64,000 nt of DNA, from NCBI RefSeq assembly GCF_900302455.1, contig NZ_ONZG01000008.1:124001-188000 (forward strand), read 5' to 3'. Source of the stretch: Falsiruegeria mediterranea M17 (GTDB taxonomy: Bacteria; Pseudomonadota; Alphaproteobacteria; Rhodobacterales; Rhodobacteraceae). The first letter of the stretch is position 1. Each line of letters starts with the position of its first letter. The position numbers and the translations under genes were made by a program. A model generated the notes under the pieces. That model was not told where the DNA came from. It saw only the letters and a program-made list of their open reading frames with translations, and did no database searches. Below are positions 40,541-48,939 of the stretch, one piece after another.

Positions 40541-41425
40541 TCATGGCCTCCGGCGGTCGTGTTTTTGATAAGAAGAAGCAAGGGGTTGCGGTAAACCCAC
40601 AAGAACGCGCAGGTCCGAAGGTGTGGCACCCTCTTTGCGGTATCTGGCGATCGCCTTGGAATCGTCGCGTTTGGCCAGGCGTTTGCCCGCGTCGTCGCGG
40701 ATCAGCCGGTGGTGGTGGTAGATGGGGGTGGGCAGGTCTAGCAGGTGTTGCAGCAACACTTGCAGAAATGATGTCTGATACAGGTCTTCACCGCGCACCA
40801 CATGGGTGATCTCTTGTACTGCGTCGTCGATGACGGCGGCCAGCACGTAGGATGGGGTTTCGATTTCTTTGCGGCCCAAAACCGGATCGCCGATTTCGTT
40901 GATCAGTTGCGCAGGGTTCACCATATGGGTGCCCGCGTGTTTCAGCCCGGTTTCGATCAGGCGCATCTCAGGCACCTGCTGCAAAGCCTTGGCCATGTCC
41001 AGGCGCAGCGCATCGCCGGGTTGGCGGCTGTCCATACCCCGCCCACGACAGGTGCCGGGATAGACGCCAGGGGCCAGTGGCGCGCCTTCTTGCGGGGCCG
41101 ACAGGGCGGTGCGGATGTCGCTGCGGCGGCACGAACAAGGGTAGATCAACCCGCGATCCGCCATCTGCATCAGGGACGCGTTGTAACGCTCTAAATGCTC
41201 GGATTGGCGCAGGACGGGTGTTTCCCAGCTCAGTCCAAGCCAGTACAGGTCATCGTAGATCTGCGCCTCCCAATGGTCGCGGGCGCGGGCCGTATCCGTG
41301 TCTTCGATCCTGAGCAGGAACTGGCCGTGCTCGGCCTGTGCCATATCATAGGCCAGCAAAGCCGAATAGGAATGCCCAAGGTGCAGCGGTCCCGTCGGGG
41401 ACGGGGCAAAGCGAGTTCTGAACAT
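40541..41425 (-). CDS. gluQ: Glutamyl-Q tRNA(Asp) synthetase
   Basis: Attaches glutamate to the queuosine base in the anticodon of tRNA-Asp, rather than to the 3' end. It has the synthetase core only: TRFAPSPTGPLHLGHSYSAL (HIGH site HLGH), zinc-ligand cysteines in YPCSCRRSD and YPGTCRGRG, and a KMSKS-equivalent KRLAKRDDSKAI. It lacks an anticodon-binding domain, and its 294 residues match the GluQRS family rather than GltX. It overlaps the upstream methyltransferase by one base (TAATG). Confidence 0.94.
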   Translation of the reverse strand: MFRTRFAPSPTGPLHLGHSYSALLAYDMAQAEHGQFLLRIEDTDTARARDHWEAQIYDDLYWLGLSWETPVLRQSEHLERYNASLMQMADRGLIYPCSCRRSDIRTALSAPQEGAPLAPGVYPGTCRGRGMDSRQPGDALRLDMAKALQQVPEMRLIETGLKHAGTHMVNPAQLINEIGDPVLGRKEIETPSYVLAAVIDDAVQEITHVVRGEDLYQTSFLQVLLQHLLDLPTPIYHHHRLIRDDAGKRLAKRDDSKAIARYRKEGATPSDLRVLVGLPQPLASSYQKHDRRRP

Positions 41426-42039
41426 TACGCTTTTTCAACAACGTAGACGTTGGATTTCATGTCCATGCCCGGGAGGTGATCGCCGTAGTCTTTGCTCAAC
41501 AGGTGTGCGGCCCCCATGTCCAGCCATTCCATAAGGCGCCCCTCGAATTGAGGATCGCTTAGCGCGTGATCGTTGAATGAAAAGGCCAGCAAGCCGCGCC
41601 GCGGCAGCGCATTCATCAGCAGGTCAAAGGTTTCGGGCGGCGCCGCCCCGATGCCGATGACACCCGTCGCGGTGATGGCGGAATATGCCCCTTGGGTCAC
41701 CGGGGCGGGGTCCGCGATGTCGAACCCCGTCAGGGTGCGATAGGCGGCTTTGGTGCGCGCACCGTCCAGCATTTCGGACGATGGGTCCATCCCGTCCACG
41801 GTCGTGAACCCCGCTCGTCGCAGCGCCAGACCGGACAGCCCGGTGCCACATCCAAAATCCAAAACGGGCGTGTCCAGATCCGCGATATGTGCCTTCAACG
41901 CCTCGGCCACACGACCAGGCGTGGCATAGCCGTTCTCGGCGATCTCGGCATCGTATGAGGCGGCCCATTTGTCGTAGTGATCACGGGTCGCTTCGGGGGT
42001 GTCTAGGCTATAGGCGTCGGCCAGGAATTTCTCACTCAT
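41425..42039 (-). CDS. Class I SAM-dependent methyltransferase
   Basis: Rossmann-type methyltransferase with the SAM-binding motif PVLDFGCGTGLSGLALRRAG and acidic loop DGMDPS. It has 204 residues and resembles the METTL27-like group (YDKWAASYDAEIAENGY start). The acceptor is unknown. It sits in a minus-strand unit with trmFO upstream (23-base gap) and gluQ downstream (one-base overlap), both tRNA-modification genes, so an RNA or protein-synthesis substrate is an option but not shown. Confidence 0.82.
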   Translation of the reverse strand: MSEKFLADAYSLDTPEATRDHYDKWAASYDAEIAENGYATPGRVAEALKAHIADLDTPVLDFGCGTGLSGLALRRAGFTTVDGMDPSSEMLDGARTKAAYRTLTGFDIADPAPVTQGAYSAITATGVIGIGAAPPETFDLLMNALPRRGLLAFSFNDHALSDPQFEGRLMEWLDMGAAHLLSKDYGDHLPGMDMKSNVYVVEKA

Positions 42040-42062
42040 GGCCTGTATGTTAAGCGCGGGTT

Positions 42063-43418
42063 TCAGGCCGCGTCCAGAGTGGAATGCCCCAGCCAGTCGC
42101 TCCAGGCGGCCTTGGCGCGATCGGTATAGGCCTTGTAGCGGTCCTTGCGCCCGCGGCGTCCGCCTTTCAGGCCATCGACAGGACGGAACAAGCCAAAGTT
42201 GACGTTCATCGGCTGAAACGTCTTGGCTTCGGCCCCGCCGGTAATGTGGTGGATCAGGGCGCCCATGGCGCTGTCCTGCGGTACCTGTGGCAGTGTGATC
42301 CCCAGAATCTCGGCGGCGGCCATCCGCCCCGCGAGAAGGCCCATGGCCGCGCTTTCGACATAACCTTCAACGCCAGTGATCTGACCGGCAAACCGCAGAT
42401 TGGGCCGTGATTTCAACCGCATCTGATCGTCGAGCAGGGTGGGTGAATTCAAGAACGTGTTGCGGTGAATGCCGCCCAGGCGTGCAAAGCTGGCGTTTTC
42501 CAGGCCGGGGATCATGCGCAGCACTTCGGTCTGGGCGCCGTATTTCATCTTGGTTTGGAAGCCCACGATGTTGAACAGCGTGCCAAGCGCGTTGTCGCGG
42601 CGCAGCTGCACCACCGCATGGGCCTTGACGTCTGGCTGATGCGGATTGGTCAGACCAACGGGTTTCATCGGCCCATGGCGCAAGGTTTCACGACCGCGCT
42701 CGGCCATCACCTCGATCGGCAGGCAGCCGTCGAAATAGCCAGCGGTTTCGCCTTCGTGGAACTCGGTCTTGTCAGCAGCCAGCAGCGCGTCGATGAACGC
42801 CTCGTATTGGTCCTTGTCCATCGGGCAGTTCAGATAAGCGGTGCGTTCTTCTTCGGTCTCGCCCTTGTCATATCGTGACTGCATCCATGCTTTGGACATG
42901 TCGATGCTCTCGGCATAGATGATCGGCGCAATGGCGTCGAAAAAGGCCAGCGCTTCGGCACCAGTTTCCGCCTGAATCGCCGCGCCCAGATCAGGCGAGG
43001 TCAGCGGGCCGGTGGCAAAGATCCAATGGCCGTCGTCTGGCAGCGTAGTGATCTCATCATAGGACACGGTCACACGGGGATGCGCCTTGAGTTTGGCCGT
43101 GACGGTCTCGGCAAAAGGCTCGCGGTCGACGGCAAGTGCGCCACCCGCGGGGAGCTTGTGCTTGTCGGCGGTTGTCATGATCAGGCCATTGGCGGCGCGC
43201 ATTTCCCAATGCAGCAGGCCAACGGCGTTTTGTTCGTCATCGTCCGAACGGAAGGAGTTCGAACACACCATCTCGCCCAAGTTGCCGGTCTGGTGGGCAA
43301 AGGTTTCGACCTTGGGGCGCATTTCGTGCAGCACCACGTCTACGCCCATTTCCGCCGCCTGCCAGGCGGCCTCGGACCCGGCCATGCCGCCGCCCACGAT
43401 ATGCAAAACTTGTGTCAT
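42063..43418 (-). CDS. trmFO: Methylenetetrahydrofolate-tRNA-(uracil-5-)-methyltransferase TrmFO
   Basis: Uses methylene-tetrahydrofolate and FAD to form 5-methyluridine at position 54 of tRNA. The FAD-binding [14 protein letters not shown] begins at residue 6, followed by [14 protein letters not shown]. Later come the GFQTKMKYG and [15 protein letters not shown] motifs and NVNFGLF. The ATG at 43418 gives 451 aa, the family length; the open frame upstream to 43643 overlaps a structured leader and is not protein-like. The ECHDC3-like gene lies upstream across a 299-base gap. Confidence 0.95.
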   Translation of the reverse strand: MTQVLHIVGGGMAGSEAAWQAAEMGVDVVLHEMRPKVETFAHQTGNLGEMVCSNSFRSDDDEQNAVGLLHWEMRAANGLIMTTADKHKLPAGGALAVDREPFAETVTAKLKAHPRVTVSYDEITTLPDDGHWIFATGPLTSPDLGAAIQAETGAEALAFFDAIAPIIYAESIDMSKAWMQSRYDKGETEEERTAYLNCPMDKDQYEAFIDALLAADKTEFHEGETAGYFDGCLPIEVMAERGRETLRHGPMKPVGLTNPHQPDVKAHAVVQLRRDNALGTLFNIVGFQTKMKYGAQTEVLRMIPGLENASFARLGGIHRNTFLNSPTLLDDQMRLKSRPNLRFAGQITGVEGYVESAAMGLLAGRMAAAEILGITLPQVPQDSAMGALIHHITGGAEAKTFQPMNVNFGLFRPVDGLKGGRRGRKDRYKAYTDRAKAAWSDWLGHSTLDAA

Positions 43419-43471
43419 GGGGTGCCATTTAGGGCAGGGCGCGCGTGCACGCAACGCCCGACAACACCGGT

Positions 43472-43638
43472 CAAGGGGTAAACCGACCCTGAGTGCCCTG
43501 TTGTCCAATTGTGACGGGGGTTGTTTTTGGGGTCGCCGCTGCGGGAATGTCGGTGTCAGAGAGAGGCTGACAAGGAGGGACCTTCCGCCCACGGCGACCC
43601 AAAAATCGCTTAAGTGCCCAGCCTTTACCGGGCCCTTG
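43472..43638 (-). ncRNA. Structured RNA candidate: leader of trmFO or 6S-like small RNA
   Basis: The gap between the crotonase gene and trmFO (43419-43717) contains nested pairings. An outer stem is CAAGG-GGTAAA (43472-43482) with TTTACC-CCCTTG (43624-43638). A very strong stem is TTTTTGGGGTCGCCG (43524-43538) with CGGCGACCCAAAAA (43592-43605). An apical stem is TGTCAG/CTGACA (43554-43559 with 43567-43572) closing a seven-base loop. A large asymmetric bubble lies between the outer and middle stems. Orientation is set to minus because AT-rich promoter-like sequence lies at 43640-43717 and trmFO starts 54 bases beyond; the fold would be similar on the plus strand. There is no T run, so it may be a leader. 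Confidence 0.45.
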
Positions 43639-43717
43639 CCCAATGTTTGCCACAGTGTTGCCCAGATTGAAAGTTCAAATTTGGAAACAATTTTACCAGT
43701 TTCGGGAAACGATCAAA

Positions 43718-44503
43718 TTACTGGGTCCAATCGGGGTCCCGTTTTTCGATGAAGGCGGCGATTCCCTCTTCGGTGTCTCGGTAAAGCATGTTTTCGACCA
43801 TGACATCGCCGGTATAGGCATAGGCCTGATCCAGCGGCATCTGCATCTGCTGATAAAACGCTTGTTTGCCGACTTTGACGGCAGCACCAAGTTTGCCTGC
43901 AAGTGTTTCGGCCAAGGCGGCGGTTTGTGTTACCAGATCTTCGGCTGGAACGGCCCGATTGATCAGGCCCAACTCTTCAGCGCGTGCCGCGTCGATGAAC
44001 TGCCCGGTGGTCAGCATTTCGAACGCCTGCTTGCGCGGAATGTTACGCGACAGGGCCACCATCGGGGTCGAGCAGAAAAGGCCGATGTTCACCCCGTTGA
44101 CCCCGAACTTTGTGCCTTCGGCGGCGATGGCCAGATCGCAGGTGGCAACCAGTTGACAGCCCGCAGCGGTGGCAATGCCATGCACCTGGGCAATCACAGG
44201 CTGCGGCAGTTGCTGCACGGTCATCATCATCCGGGCGCAGCGATCAAACAGATCCTTAAAATAGGCCTTGCCGCCATCTTCGGCCTGACGCCCGGCTGTC
44301 ATCTGTTTCAGATCGTGACCGGCGCAGAATGCCTTGCCCGAACCTGACAGAATCACGGCGCGGACGGATTGGTCATTTTTCAGTTGGTCGAACTCATCCT
44401 GCAACGCCGCCAGCATTTCGTCGCTCAGCGCATTCAGCCGCTCGGGCGCATTCATGTGCAGATGCGCCACTGCACCTTTGTCGTTACGTTCCAGAATTGC
44501 CAT
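43718..44503 (-). CDS. Enoyl-CoA hydratase/isomerase family protein, ECHDC3-like
   Basis: A crotonase-fold protein of 261 residues with the CoA-binding AFCAGHDLKQM and AAGCQLVATCD. The wording VNIGLFCSTPMVALSR matches the ECHDC3 subgroup. Both catalytic glutamates of true enoyl-CoA hydratases are replaced: the first by Gln (AGCQL) and the second is absent from the GVNIG loop. Hydratase activity is therefore doubtful; hydrolase, isomerase or a scaffolding role may apply. The ATG at 44503, with GGAGAG upstream, is preferred to the GTG at 44515. It is divergent from the PaaI thioesterase gene. Confidence 0.85.
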   Translation of the reverse strand: MAILERNDKGAVAHLHMNAPERLNALSDEMLAALQDEFDQLKNDQSVRAVILSGSGKAFCAGHDLKQMTAGRQAEDGGKAYFKDLFDRCARMMMTVQQLPQPVIAQVHGIATAAGCQLVATCDLAIAAEGTKFGVNGVNIGLFCSTPMVALSRNIPRKQAFEMLTTGQFIDAARAEELGLINRAVPAEDLVTQTAALAETLAGKLGAAVKVGKQAFYQQMQMPLDQAYAYTGDVMVENMLYRDTEEGIAAFIEKRDPDWTQ

Positions 44504-44564
44504 CTTGCTCTCCACCCAAATCTGCGGGCAACTCTAGGGGCAACACGGGAAGAGGGAAAGCCGC

Positions 44565-45008
44565 ATGTCACTGGCACTGAATATCGAAGAACTGATGGGG
44601 TACATGGCCAGTGTGTTTCCACAGGTTTCCGACGATTTCGCCATCGAAGAGCTTAGCGAAGATCGCCTGATCATGCGCCTGAAGGTGGCGCATCGGCACC
44701 TGCGTCCGGGCGGCACCGTTTCGGGGCCGTCGATGTTTGCCCTGGCCGACTGCGGCGTTTATGCGATGGTTTTGGCGCGGGTCGGGCGGCAGGGGCTGGC
44801 TGTGACCACAAGCTGTTCGATGGATTTCATGCGCAAACCCGAGGGTGGCGTCGACATGCTGGCCGAAGTGCGGTTGCTGAAGCTGGGTAAGCTGCTGGCC
44901 GTGGGTGACGTGTTGATGCGGTCCGAAGGGTCGGACAAGATCGTGGCGCGGGCGACGATGACCTATTCCATTCCGCCTGCGGGCTCGGTCGCTGCCAAGG
45001 CCGGATAA
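44565..45008 (+). CDS. PaaI-family hotdog thioesterase
   Basis: A 147-residue single hotdog domain with HRHLRPGGTVSGPSMFALADCG, the PaaI-type nucleophile/helix region, and the trailing TTSCSMDFMRKP strand. It probably hydrolyses an acyl- or aryl-CoA. It is divergent from the ECHDC3-like gene with 61 bases between the starts, so the two may share control and act on related CoA esters; this is inference from position. Confidence 0.85.
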   Translation: MSLALNIEELMGYMASVFPQVSDDFAIEELSEDRLIMRLKVAHRHLRPGGTVSGPSMFALADCGVYAMVLARVGRQGLAVTTSCSMDFMRKPEGGVDMLAEVRLLKLGKLLAVGDVLMRSEGSDKIVARATMTYSIPPAGSVAAKAG

Positions 45009-45009
45009 C

Positions 45010-45035
45010 AAAAAAGGCCGGAGCAAGCTCCGGCC
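45010..45035 (-). terminator. Rho-independent terminator of the DUF1127 gene
   Basis: On the minus strand GGCCGGAGC and GCTCCGGCC (45016-45024 with 45027-45035) form a nine-base stem around a two-base centre, followed by six T (A run 45010-45015). It lies about 40 bases after the DUF1127 stop, directly beyond the convergent PaaI stop. Confidence 0.88.
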
Positions 45036-45076
45036 AGTGAAGAGGTCCCAAATGAAAGATGGGACGGGGATCTCAG

Positions 45077-45304
45077 TCAAATTTGCCAGAACCGGCGTTT
45101 GACCTCGCGTGTGCGCTGTTTTGGGGTCAATCCCACATCAGCCAGTAGATGATCATCCAGATAGCTCAGATTGACGCGGGTTCGGCGCCGTTGCTCCCAT
45201 GTCGTGACGATCGCCGCAAAGCGTACGGCCAAATCCGCGATCAGCGGCAGCCGGGGGCTGGCGTTCAGCAGGGTCAGGGCGGGGCTATGCATCAGACGTG
45301 TCAT
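45077..45304 (-). CDS. DUF1127 (YjiS-like) small protein
   Basis: A 75-residue basic protein. The C-terminal half carries the DUF1127 signature: WEQRRRTRVNLSYLDDHLLADVGLTPKQRTREVKRRFW (in part). The Arg-rich segment is a likely RNA or nucleic-acid binding surface. In alphaproteobacteria, some members influence sRNA or mRNA turnover and phosphate or stress responses. The ATG at 45304 behind AAAGGA is chosen over one at 45334. It is divergent from the MocR regulator, with dyad sequences between them. Confidence 0.85.
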   Translation of the reverse strand: MTRLMHSPALTLLNASPRLPLIADLAVRFAAIVTTWEQRRRTRVNLSYLDDHLLADVGLTPKQRTREVKRRFWQI

Positions 45305-45327
45305 GACAGGGTCCTTTCCAAATTGTA

Positions 45328-45384
45328 TTGACACAATAGTACGCTACTTGGTACATTGACTTGATACATTCTGCATTGTGTCAA
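45328..45384. promoter_or_regulatory. Inverted repeat operator between DUF1127 and MocR genes
   Basis: TTGACACAAT (45328-45337) and ATTGTGTCAA (45375-45384) are exact inverted copies 37 bases apart. Between them are related pieces (GGTACATTGAC, TTGATACATTC). They fall in the 98-base divergent promoter region and are candidate binding sites for the MocR protein, which typically regulates itself and its divergent neighbour. Confidence 0.55.
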
Positions 45385-45402
45385 TTAAAAGGAAGAATTG
45401 TA

Positions 45403-46815
45403 ATGGGTACAATTTGGCCGAGCGCTTTACCTGACGCAAAAGGTCCGAAATACAAGATGGTGGCGGCGACGATCCGAAAAGCCATCGAAAACAAGGATCT
45501 GGAGGTTGGCGCGAAGCTGCCGCCCGTGCGTGAGCTGGCCTATACATTGTCCATTACACCGGGCACCGTGGCGCGGGCCTATACCATCCTGACCGACGAA
45601 GGGCTGCTCGAAGCGGGGGTTGGACGGGGTACATTTGTTGCGGATCCGCAGACTCAGAACGATGGTTTCGCCCCGATCGAGGTGGACGTGATCGCGCACA
45701 ACAGCAATGCCAATAACGGCTATGCGGTCAATATGTTCTCACCCCATCTGCCCAGTGTCGGGCAGGCACAGCTGATCCGACGGCTTTTGGCTCAAATCGC
45801 CCAGGATCCGCCCTCGGGTCTGATGCATTACCCAAGTCGGGCAGGGGCGTTGCCCGCGCGACAGGCCGCTCTCAAATGGTTGTCGCAGGCGCCTTTAGGG
45901 CGCGTGAGCGAAGAAGAAATCGTGCTGACCAACGGTGGCCAGAACGCGATCTCGATGATCTTGCAGGCCATTTTGCGCGGCCGTCGCCCCGTGGTTCTGG
46001 TCGAGGAACTGTCATACCCCGGTTTCCGCCGCGCAGCCGAACTGCTGCGGGCCGAGGTTGTGCCGGTACCCATGGACGATCACGGTGTGATCCCCGAAGC
46101 CTTGGACGCATTGGCCCGTCAACACGAGGCGCAGGTGTTCTGTACCTCACCCGAGGTGCACAACCCGACCACGTTGTTCACTCCGCTGGACCGGCGCGAA
46201 GCCGTGGTCGCCATTGCACGTAAGCGTGGTTTTTTCCTGCTCGAGGATGATTGCTATCGCCACATGCCTGCGCAGGCTCCGGGTTATCGGATGCTGGCAC
46301 CGGATCGGACGTGGTTCGTGACCTCGATCTCCAAGTCCATCACACCCGCATTGCGCATCGGTATCGCCGTCGCGCCCGAAGGGCAGGTGGCTGATTTGCG
46401 CCGCGCCGTTGAACACGGGTTCTTTGGTCTGGCGACGCCACTGCTGGATTTGAGCGCCGTGTTGCTGGGACATCCTCAATTGCCGCAAATGCTGGATGCG
46501 TTACAGCAAGTGACAGGTGACTATATCAAGGCCGCGGTGAACATCCTTGGCTCATATTCACTCAACTGGCGCCATCCGGTGCCATTTCTGTGGCTGACCC
46601 TGCCACCCGGTTGGCGTGCGGCATCATTCTGTCAGGCGGCCGAGGCGCAGGGCATCCAGATCCGTTCGGCCGAGGAATACGCCTGCCGCACCTCGCGCAC
46701 GCCCCATGCGGTACGATTGGCGGTGAACGCGGGTGTGACCTTGGCGACGTATGAGGCGGCGCTGATGCGCCTTCGTCATCTGCTGGACAACCCGCCAGAG
46801 CGTCTTAGCGTTTGA
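45403..46815 (+). CDS. MocR-family regulator (GntR HTH fused to aminotransferase domain)
   Basis: A PLP-dependent transcription factor. The N-terminal winged helix (about 10-80) contains LPPVRELAYTLSITPGTVAR. The class I aminotransferase-like domain (about 100-465) has the PLP lysine in TSISKSITPALRIG and the EDDCYRHM aspartate region. Length 470 aa fits GabR/PdxR relatives. The ATG at 45403 has AGGAAG at good spacing; an in-frame TTG at 45361 is rejected. The target is unknown: neither pyridoxine nor GABA genes are adjacent, but the divergent DUF1127 gene is a candidate. Confidence 0.9.
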   Translation: MGTIWPSALPDAKGPKYKMVAATIRKAIENKDLEVGAKLPPVRELAYTLSITPGTVARAYTILTDEGLLEAGVGRGTFVADPQTQNDGFAPIEVDVIAHNSNANNGYAVNMFSPHLPSVGQAQLIRRLLAQIAQDPPSGLMHYPSRAGALPARQAALKWLSQAPLGRVSEEEIVLTNGGQNAISMILQAILRGRRPVVLVEELSYPGFRRAAELLRAEVVPVPMDDHGVIPEALDALARQHEAQVFCTSPEVHNPTTLFTPLDRREAVVAIARKRGFFLLEDDCYRHMPAQAPGYRMLAPDRTWFVTSISKSITPALRIGIAVAPEGQVADLRRAVEHGFFGLATPLLDLSAVLLGHPQLPQMLDALQQVTGDYIKAAVNILGSYSLNWRHPVPFLWLTLPPGWRAASFCQAAEAQGIQIRSAEEYACRTSRTPHAVRLAVNAGVTLATYEAALMRLRHLLDNPPERLSV

Positions 46816-47209
46816 ACAAACCAAAAAGGCTCTTTTTGCCGCCAATTGGTTCCGGGTCTCCAAAAAAGCCCACCAACTGTTTGATGCGGCCATCGGCGTC
46901 CAGCGTGGCAAAATCATGCCCCTTGAGAAGGGGGATGCCGCCGACAGCCTTCATCGCCCAGGTGAAATGCACCATCTCGTGATGGTGCACTGCGGCACTG
47001 GTCACCACGATCTGTGATCCCTTTGCTTGAGCATGAAAGGCGTCCATGTAGTCCGCCAGCCCGTCGCGCCCGGTAACATCACCATTGGGATCGACATAGC
47101 GCCCATCCTCGGCCCAGGCGATGTTCAGATGTTCCAATCGCTTGGCCGGGTCTTTTTCGACCCACAATGCGCCGTAGGCAGCGACAACGTCGTCCAATGG
47201 TGCCACCAT
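46805..47209 (-). CDS. NTF2-like / SnoaL-like protein
   Basis: A single cone-shaped alpha+beta domain of about 134 residues. The first helix region reads VVAAYGALWVEKDPAKRLEHL, then WAEDGRYVDPNGDVTGRDGL, then VHFTWAMKAVGGIPLLKGHDF. Such proteins are binding folds or small isomerases; no catalytic dyad can be asserted. Start at the ATG at 47209; an in-frame ATG at 47284 has no ribosome-binding site. It overlaps the convergent MocR gene by 11 bases. Confidence 0.75.
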   Translation of the reverse strand: MVAPLDDVVAAYGALWVEKDPAKRLEHLNIAWAEDGRYVDPNGDVTGRDGLADYMDAFHAQAKGSQIVVTSAAVHHHEMVHFTWAMKAVGGIPLLKGHDFATLDADGRIKQLVGFFGDPEPIGGKKSLFGLFKR

Positions 47210-47384
47210 GTCGTCTGATCCCCATGTTGTTTCGTCGGTACACTGGCATAGTCCAACCGGTTCGATCCACAAGTTTATTGTCATAGGTGATTGAAAATAC
47301 GTTTCTGGGTCGAGATTTGTGGGGTAAAATAATACCTATTTTTTATGCTATTGAAATTGCTGTATAAAATAAGGTTTCCGGTTC

Positions 47385-47413
47385 TTGACGTGATCATCGG
47401 GTGCACATAGAAC
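47385..47413 (+). promoter_or_regulatory. Sigma-70-type promoter of rplM-rpsI
   Basis: TTGACG (47385-47390) and TAGAAC (47408-47413) are separated by exactly 17 bases, 65 bases before the rplM ATG. The upstream A/T-rich segment (47330-47380) could act as an UP element, as expected for a strongly expressed ribosomal operon. Confidence 0.65.
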
Positions 47414-47477
47414 CCATCCATCGAATTCGGGGCGGTCATTTGGGCCGCTCTTTCACATCAAACAGGACTATCCTGCC

Positions 47478-47936
47478 ATGAAAACCTTTTCTGCAACACC
47501 TGCAGACATCGACAAGAAGTGGATCCTGATCGACGCCGAGGGCGTTGTTCTGGGCCGTCTTGCTTCGATCGTCGCCATGCGCCTGCGTGGCAAGCACAAA
47601 GCGTCGTTCACCCCGAACATGGACATGGGCGACAATGTCATCGTGATCAACGCTGACAAGATCCAGATGACCGGCAAGAAGCGCGAAGAGAACTTCTACT
47701 GGCACACTGGTCACCCGGGCGGCATCAAGTCGCGCACCAAGCAGCAGATCCTCGAGGGTGCACATCCCGAGCGCGTCGTGACCCAGGCGGTCAAGCGCAT
47801 GCTGCCGGGCAACCGTCTGGCCCGTACCCAGATGACCAACCTGCGCGTTTATGCCGGTGCCGAGCACCCGCATGAAGCCCAGTCGCCCGAAGTTCTGGAT
47901 GTTGCATCCATGAACAAGAAAAACACCCGGAGCTAA
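47478..47936 (+). CDS. rplM: 50S ribosomal protein L13
   Basis: An early-assembling large-subunit protein (152 aa). Motifs [33 protein letters not shown], and the C-terminal [14 protein letters not shown] are typical. It is followed by rpsI after 6 bases, the universal L13-S9 pair. Confidence 0.98.
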   Translation: MKTFSATPADIDKKWILIDAEGVVLGRLASIVAMRLRGKHKASFTPNMDMGDNVIVINADKIQMTGKKREENFYWHTGHPGGIKSRTKQQILEGAHPERVVTQAVKRMLPGNRLARTQMTNLRVYAGAEHPHEAQSPEVLDVASMNKKNTRS

Positions 47937-47942
47937 TGACCG

Positions 47943-48428
47943 ATGGCTGATCAGATCAATACTCTCGAAGAGCTGAGCGCCGTTGCAGGCGTTGAAACCG
48001 TGGCCGAAGAAATCGTCCTGCGCGAACCCGTGCGTGACGACCTGGGCCGCTCGTACGCCACCGGCAAGCGTAAAGACGCTGTTGCTCGCGTTTGGATCAA
48101 GCCGGGTTCCGGCAAGGTCACCGTGAACGGCAAGGACCAGGACATCTATTTTGCACGTCCCGTTCTGCAGCTGATCCTGCGCCAGCCGTTCCAGGTTGCT
48201 GGTGTCGAAGGCGAATTCGACGTTGTCGCAACCGTCAAGGGCGGTGGCCTGACCGGTCAGGCCGGTGCGGTCAAGCACGGCATCTCGAAGGCGCTGCAGC
48301 TTTATGATCCCGCTCTGCGTGGTGCACTGAAAGCCGCCGGCTTCCTGACCCGCGACAGCCGCGTTGTGGAACGTAAGAAATACGGTAAGCGCAAAGCGCG
48401 TCGTTCGTTCCAGTTCTCCAAGCGTTAA
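47943..48428 (+). CDS. rpsI: 30S ribosomal protein S9
   Basis: A small-subunit head protein whose C-terminal tail reaches the P-site tRNA. The C-terminus ends RRSFQFSKR, the conserved basic tail, and [16 protein letters not shown] marks the start of the domain. It has 161 residues with an alphaproteobacterial 30-residue acidic N-terminal extension ([19 protein letters not shown]). It is co-transcribed with rplM, with a strong terminator 25 bases downstream. Confidence 0.98.
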   Translation: MADQINTLEELSAVAGVETVAEEIVLREPVRDDLGRSYATGKRKDAVARVWIKPGSGKVTVNGKDQDIYFARPVLQLILRQPFQVAGVEGEFDVVATVKGGGLTGQAGAVKHGISKALQLYDPALRGALKAAGFLTRDSRVVERKKYGKRKARRSFQFSKR

Positions 48429-48452
48429 GCTCTGGAATTTTCGAACAGATTG

Positions 48453-48479
48453 GGGCCACGCAAGCGCGTGGCCCTTTTT
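48453..48479 (+). terminator. Rho-independent terminator of rplM-rpsI
   Basis: GGGCCACGC (48453-48461) pairs with GCGTGGCCC (48466-48474) around AAGC and is followed by five T (48475-48479). Confidence 0.92.
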
Positions 48480-48570
48480 CGTTTCAGTGCCCGGTTGGGT
48501 CTCAATTTGATTTGAGGGCCCGTTCGGCCTAATGTGCATGCATATTGCATGAATATTGGCGGAATTTGTT

Positions 48571-48939
48571 ATGGGCACAACGGTGTACGAGAAGTACGGC
48601 GGTTTCAAAACCATCAGCCGCATCGTCATGAGCTTTTACGAGATGGCGCTCGATTCAGATGAGATCGGCGATTATTTCGCCGACGTCGACATGCCGCGCC
48701 TGATGGATCATCAGACCAAGTTCATTTCCTCTTTGGTGGGGGGGCCGGTGTCCTTTTCCGATGACCGGCTGCGGGCGGTTCATGCACAACTGAATATCTC
48801 GCACTCGGATTTTGACGAGATGGGGCGGCTGTTGTCCGAGGCGCTTAGCGATCACGGCATGAAGCCTGCGGATGTGGATTATGTGTTGCACGAGATCGAA
48901 AGCAAACGCGCGATCATTGTCACGGCAGATGCCGGATGA
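48571..48939 (+). CDS. Truncated haemoglobin (group I-like)
   Basis: A 122-residue two-over-two globin. The opening VYEKYGGFKTISRIVMSFYE is the A/B helix region of group I truncated haemoglobins. The E-helix contains MDHQTKFISSLVGGP and the proximal haem-ligand histidine is H71 in LRAVHAQLNIS. Such proteins bind O2, NO or CO. The ATG at 48571 is chosen with GGCGGA upstream. The stop overlaps the start of the PAS-cyclase gene (ATGA), which suggests a shared signalling role. An AT-rich dyad (ATATT-GCATG-AATAT, 48542-48556) lies just upstream. Confidence 0.85.
   Translation: MGTTVYEKYGGFKTISRIVMSFYEMALDSDEIGDYFADVDMPRLMDHQTKFISSLVGGPVSFSDDRLRAVHAQLNISHSDFDEMGRLLSEALSDHGMKPADVDYVLHEIESKRAIIVTADAG

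Noticed and set aside
43524-43605. Signal-recognition-particle (4.5S) RNA
   Set aside because: The conserved GGUCxGGxCCGGAAGGxAGCAGCC apical motif is missing.
43471-43653. 60-codon minus-strand frame upstream of trmFO
   Set aside because: It coincides with the strongly paired RNA element; constraint there is better explained by structure, and there is no convincing ribosome-binding site.
47436-48629. 397-codon open frame on the minus strand
   Set aside because: Antisense to rplM and rpsI, which are certain genes; long opposite frames are expected in highly biased codon usage.
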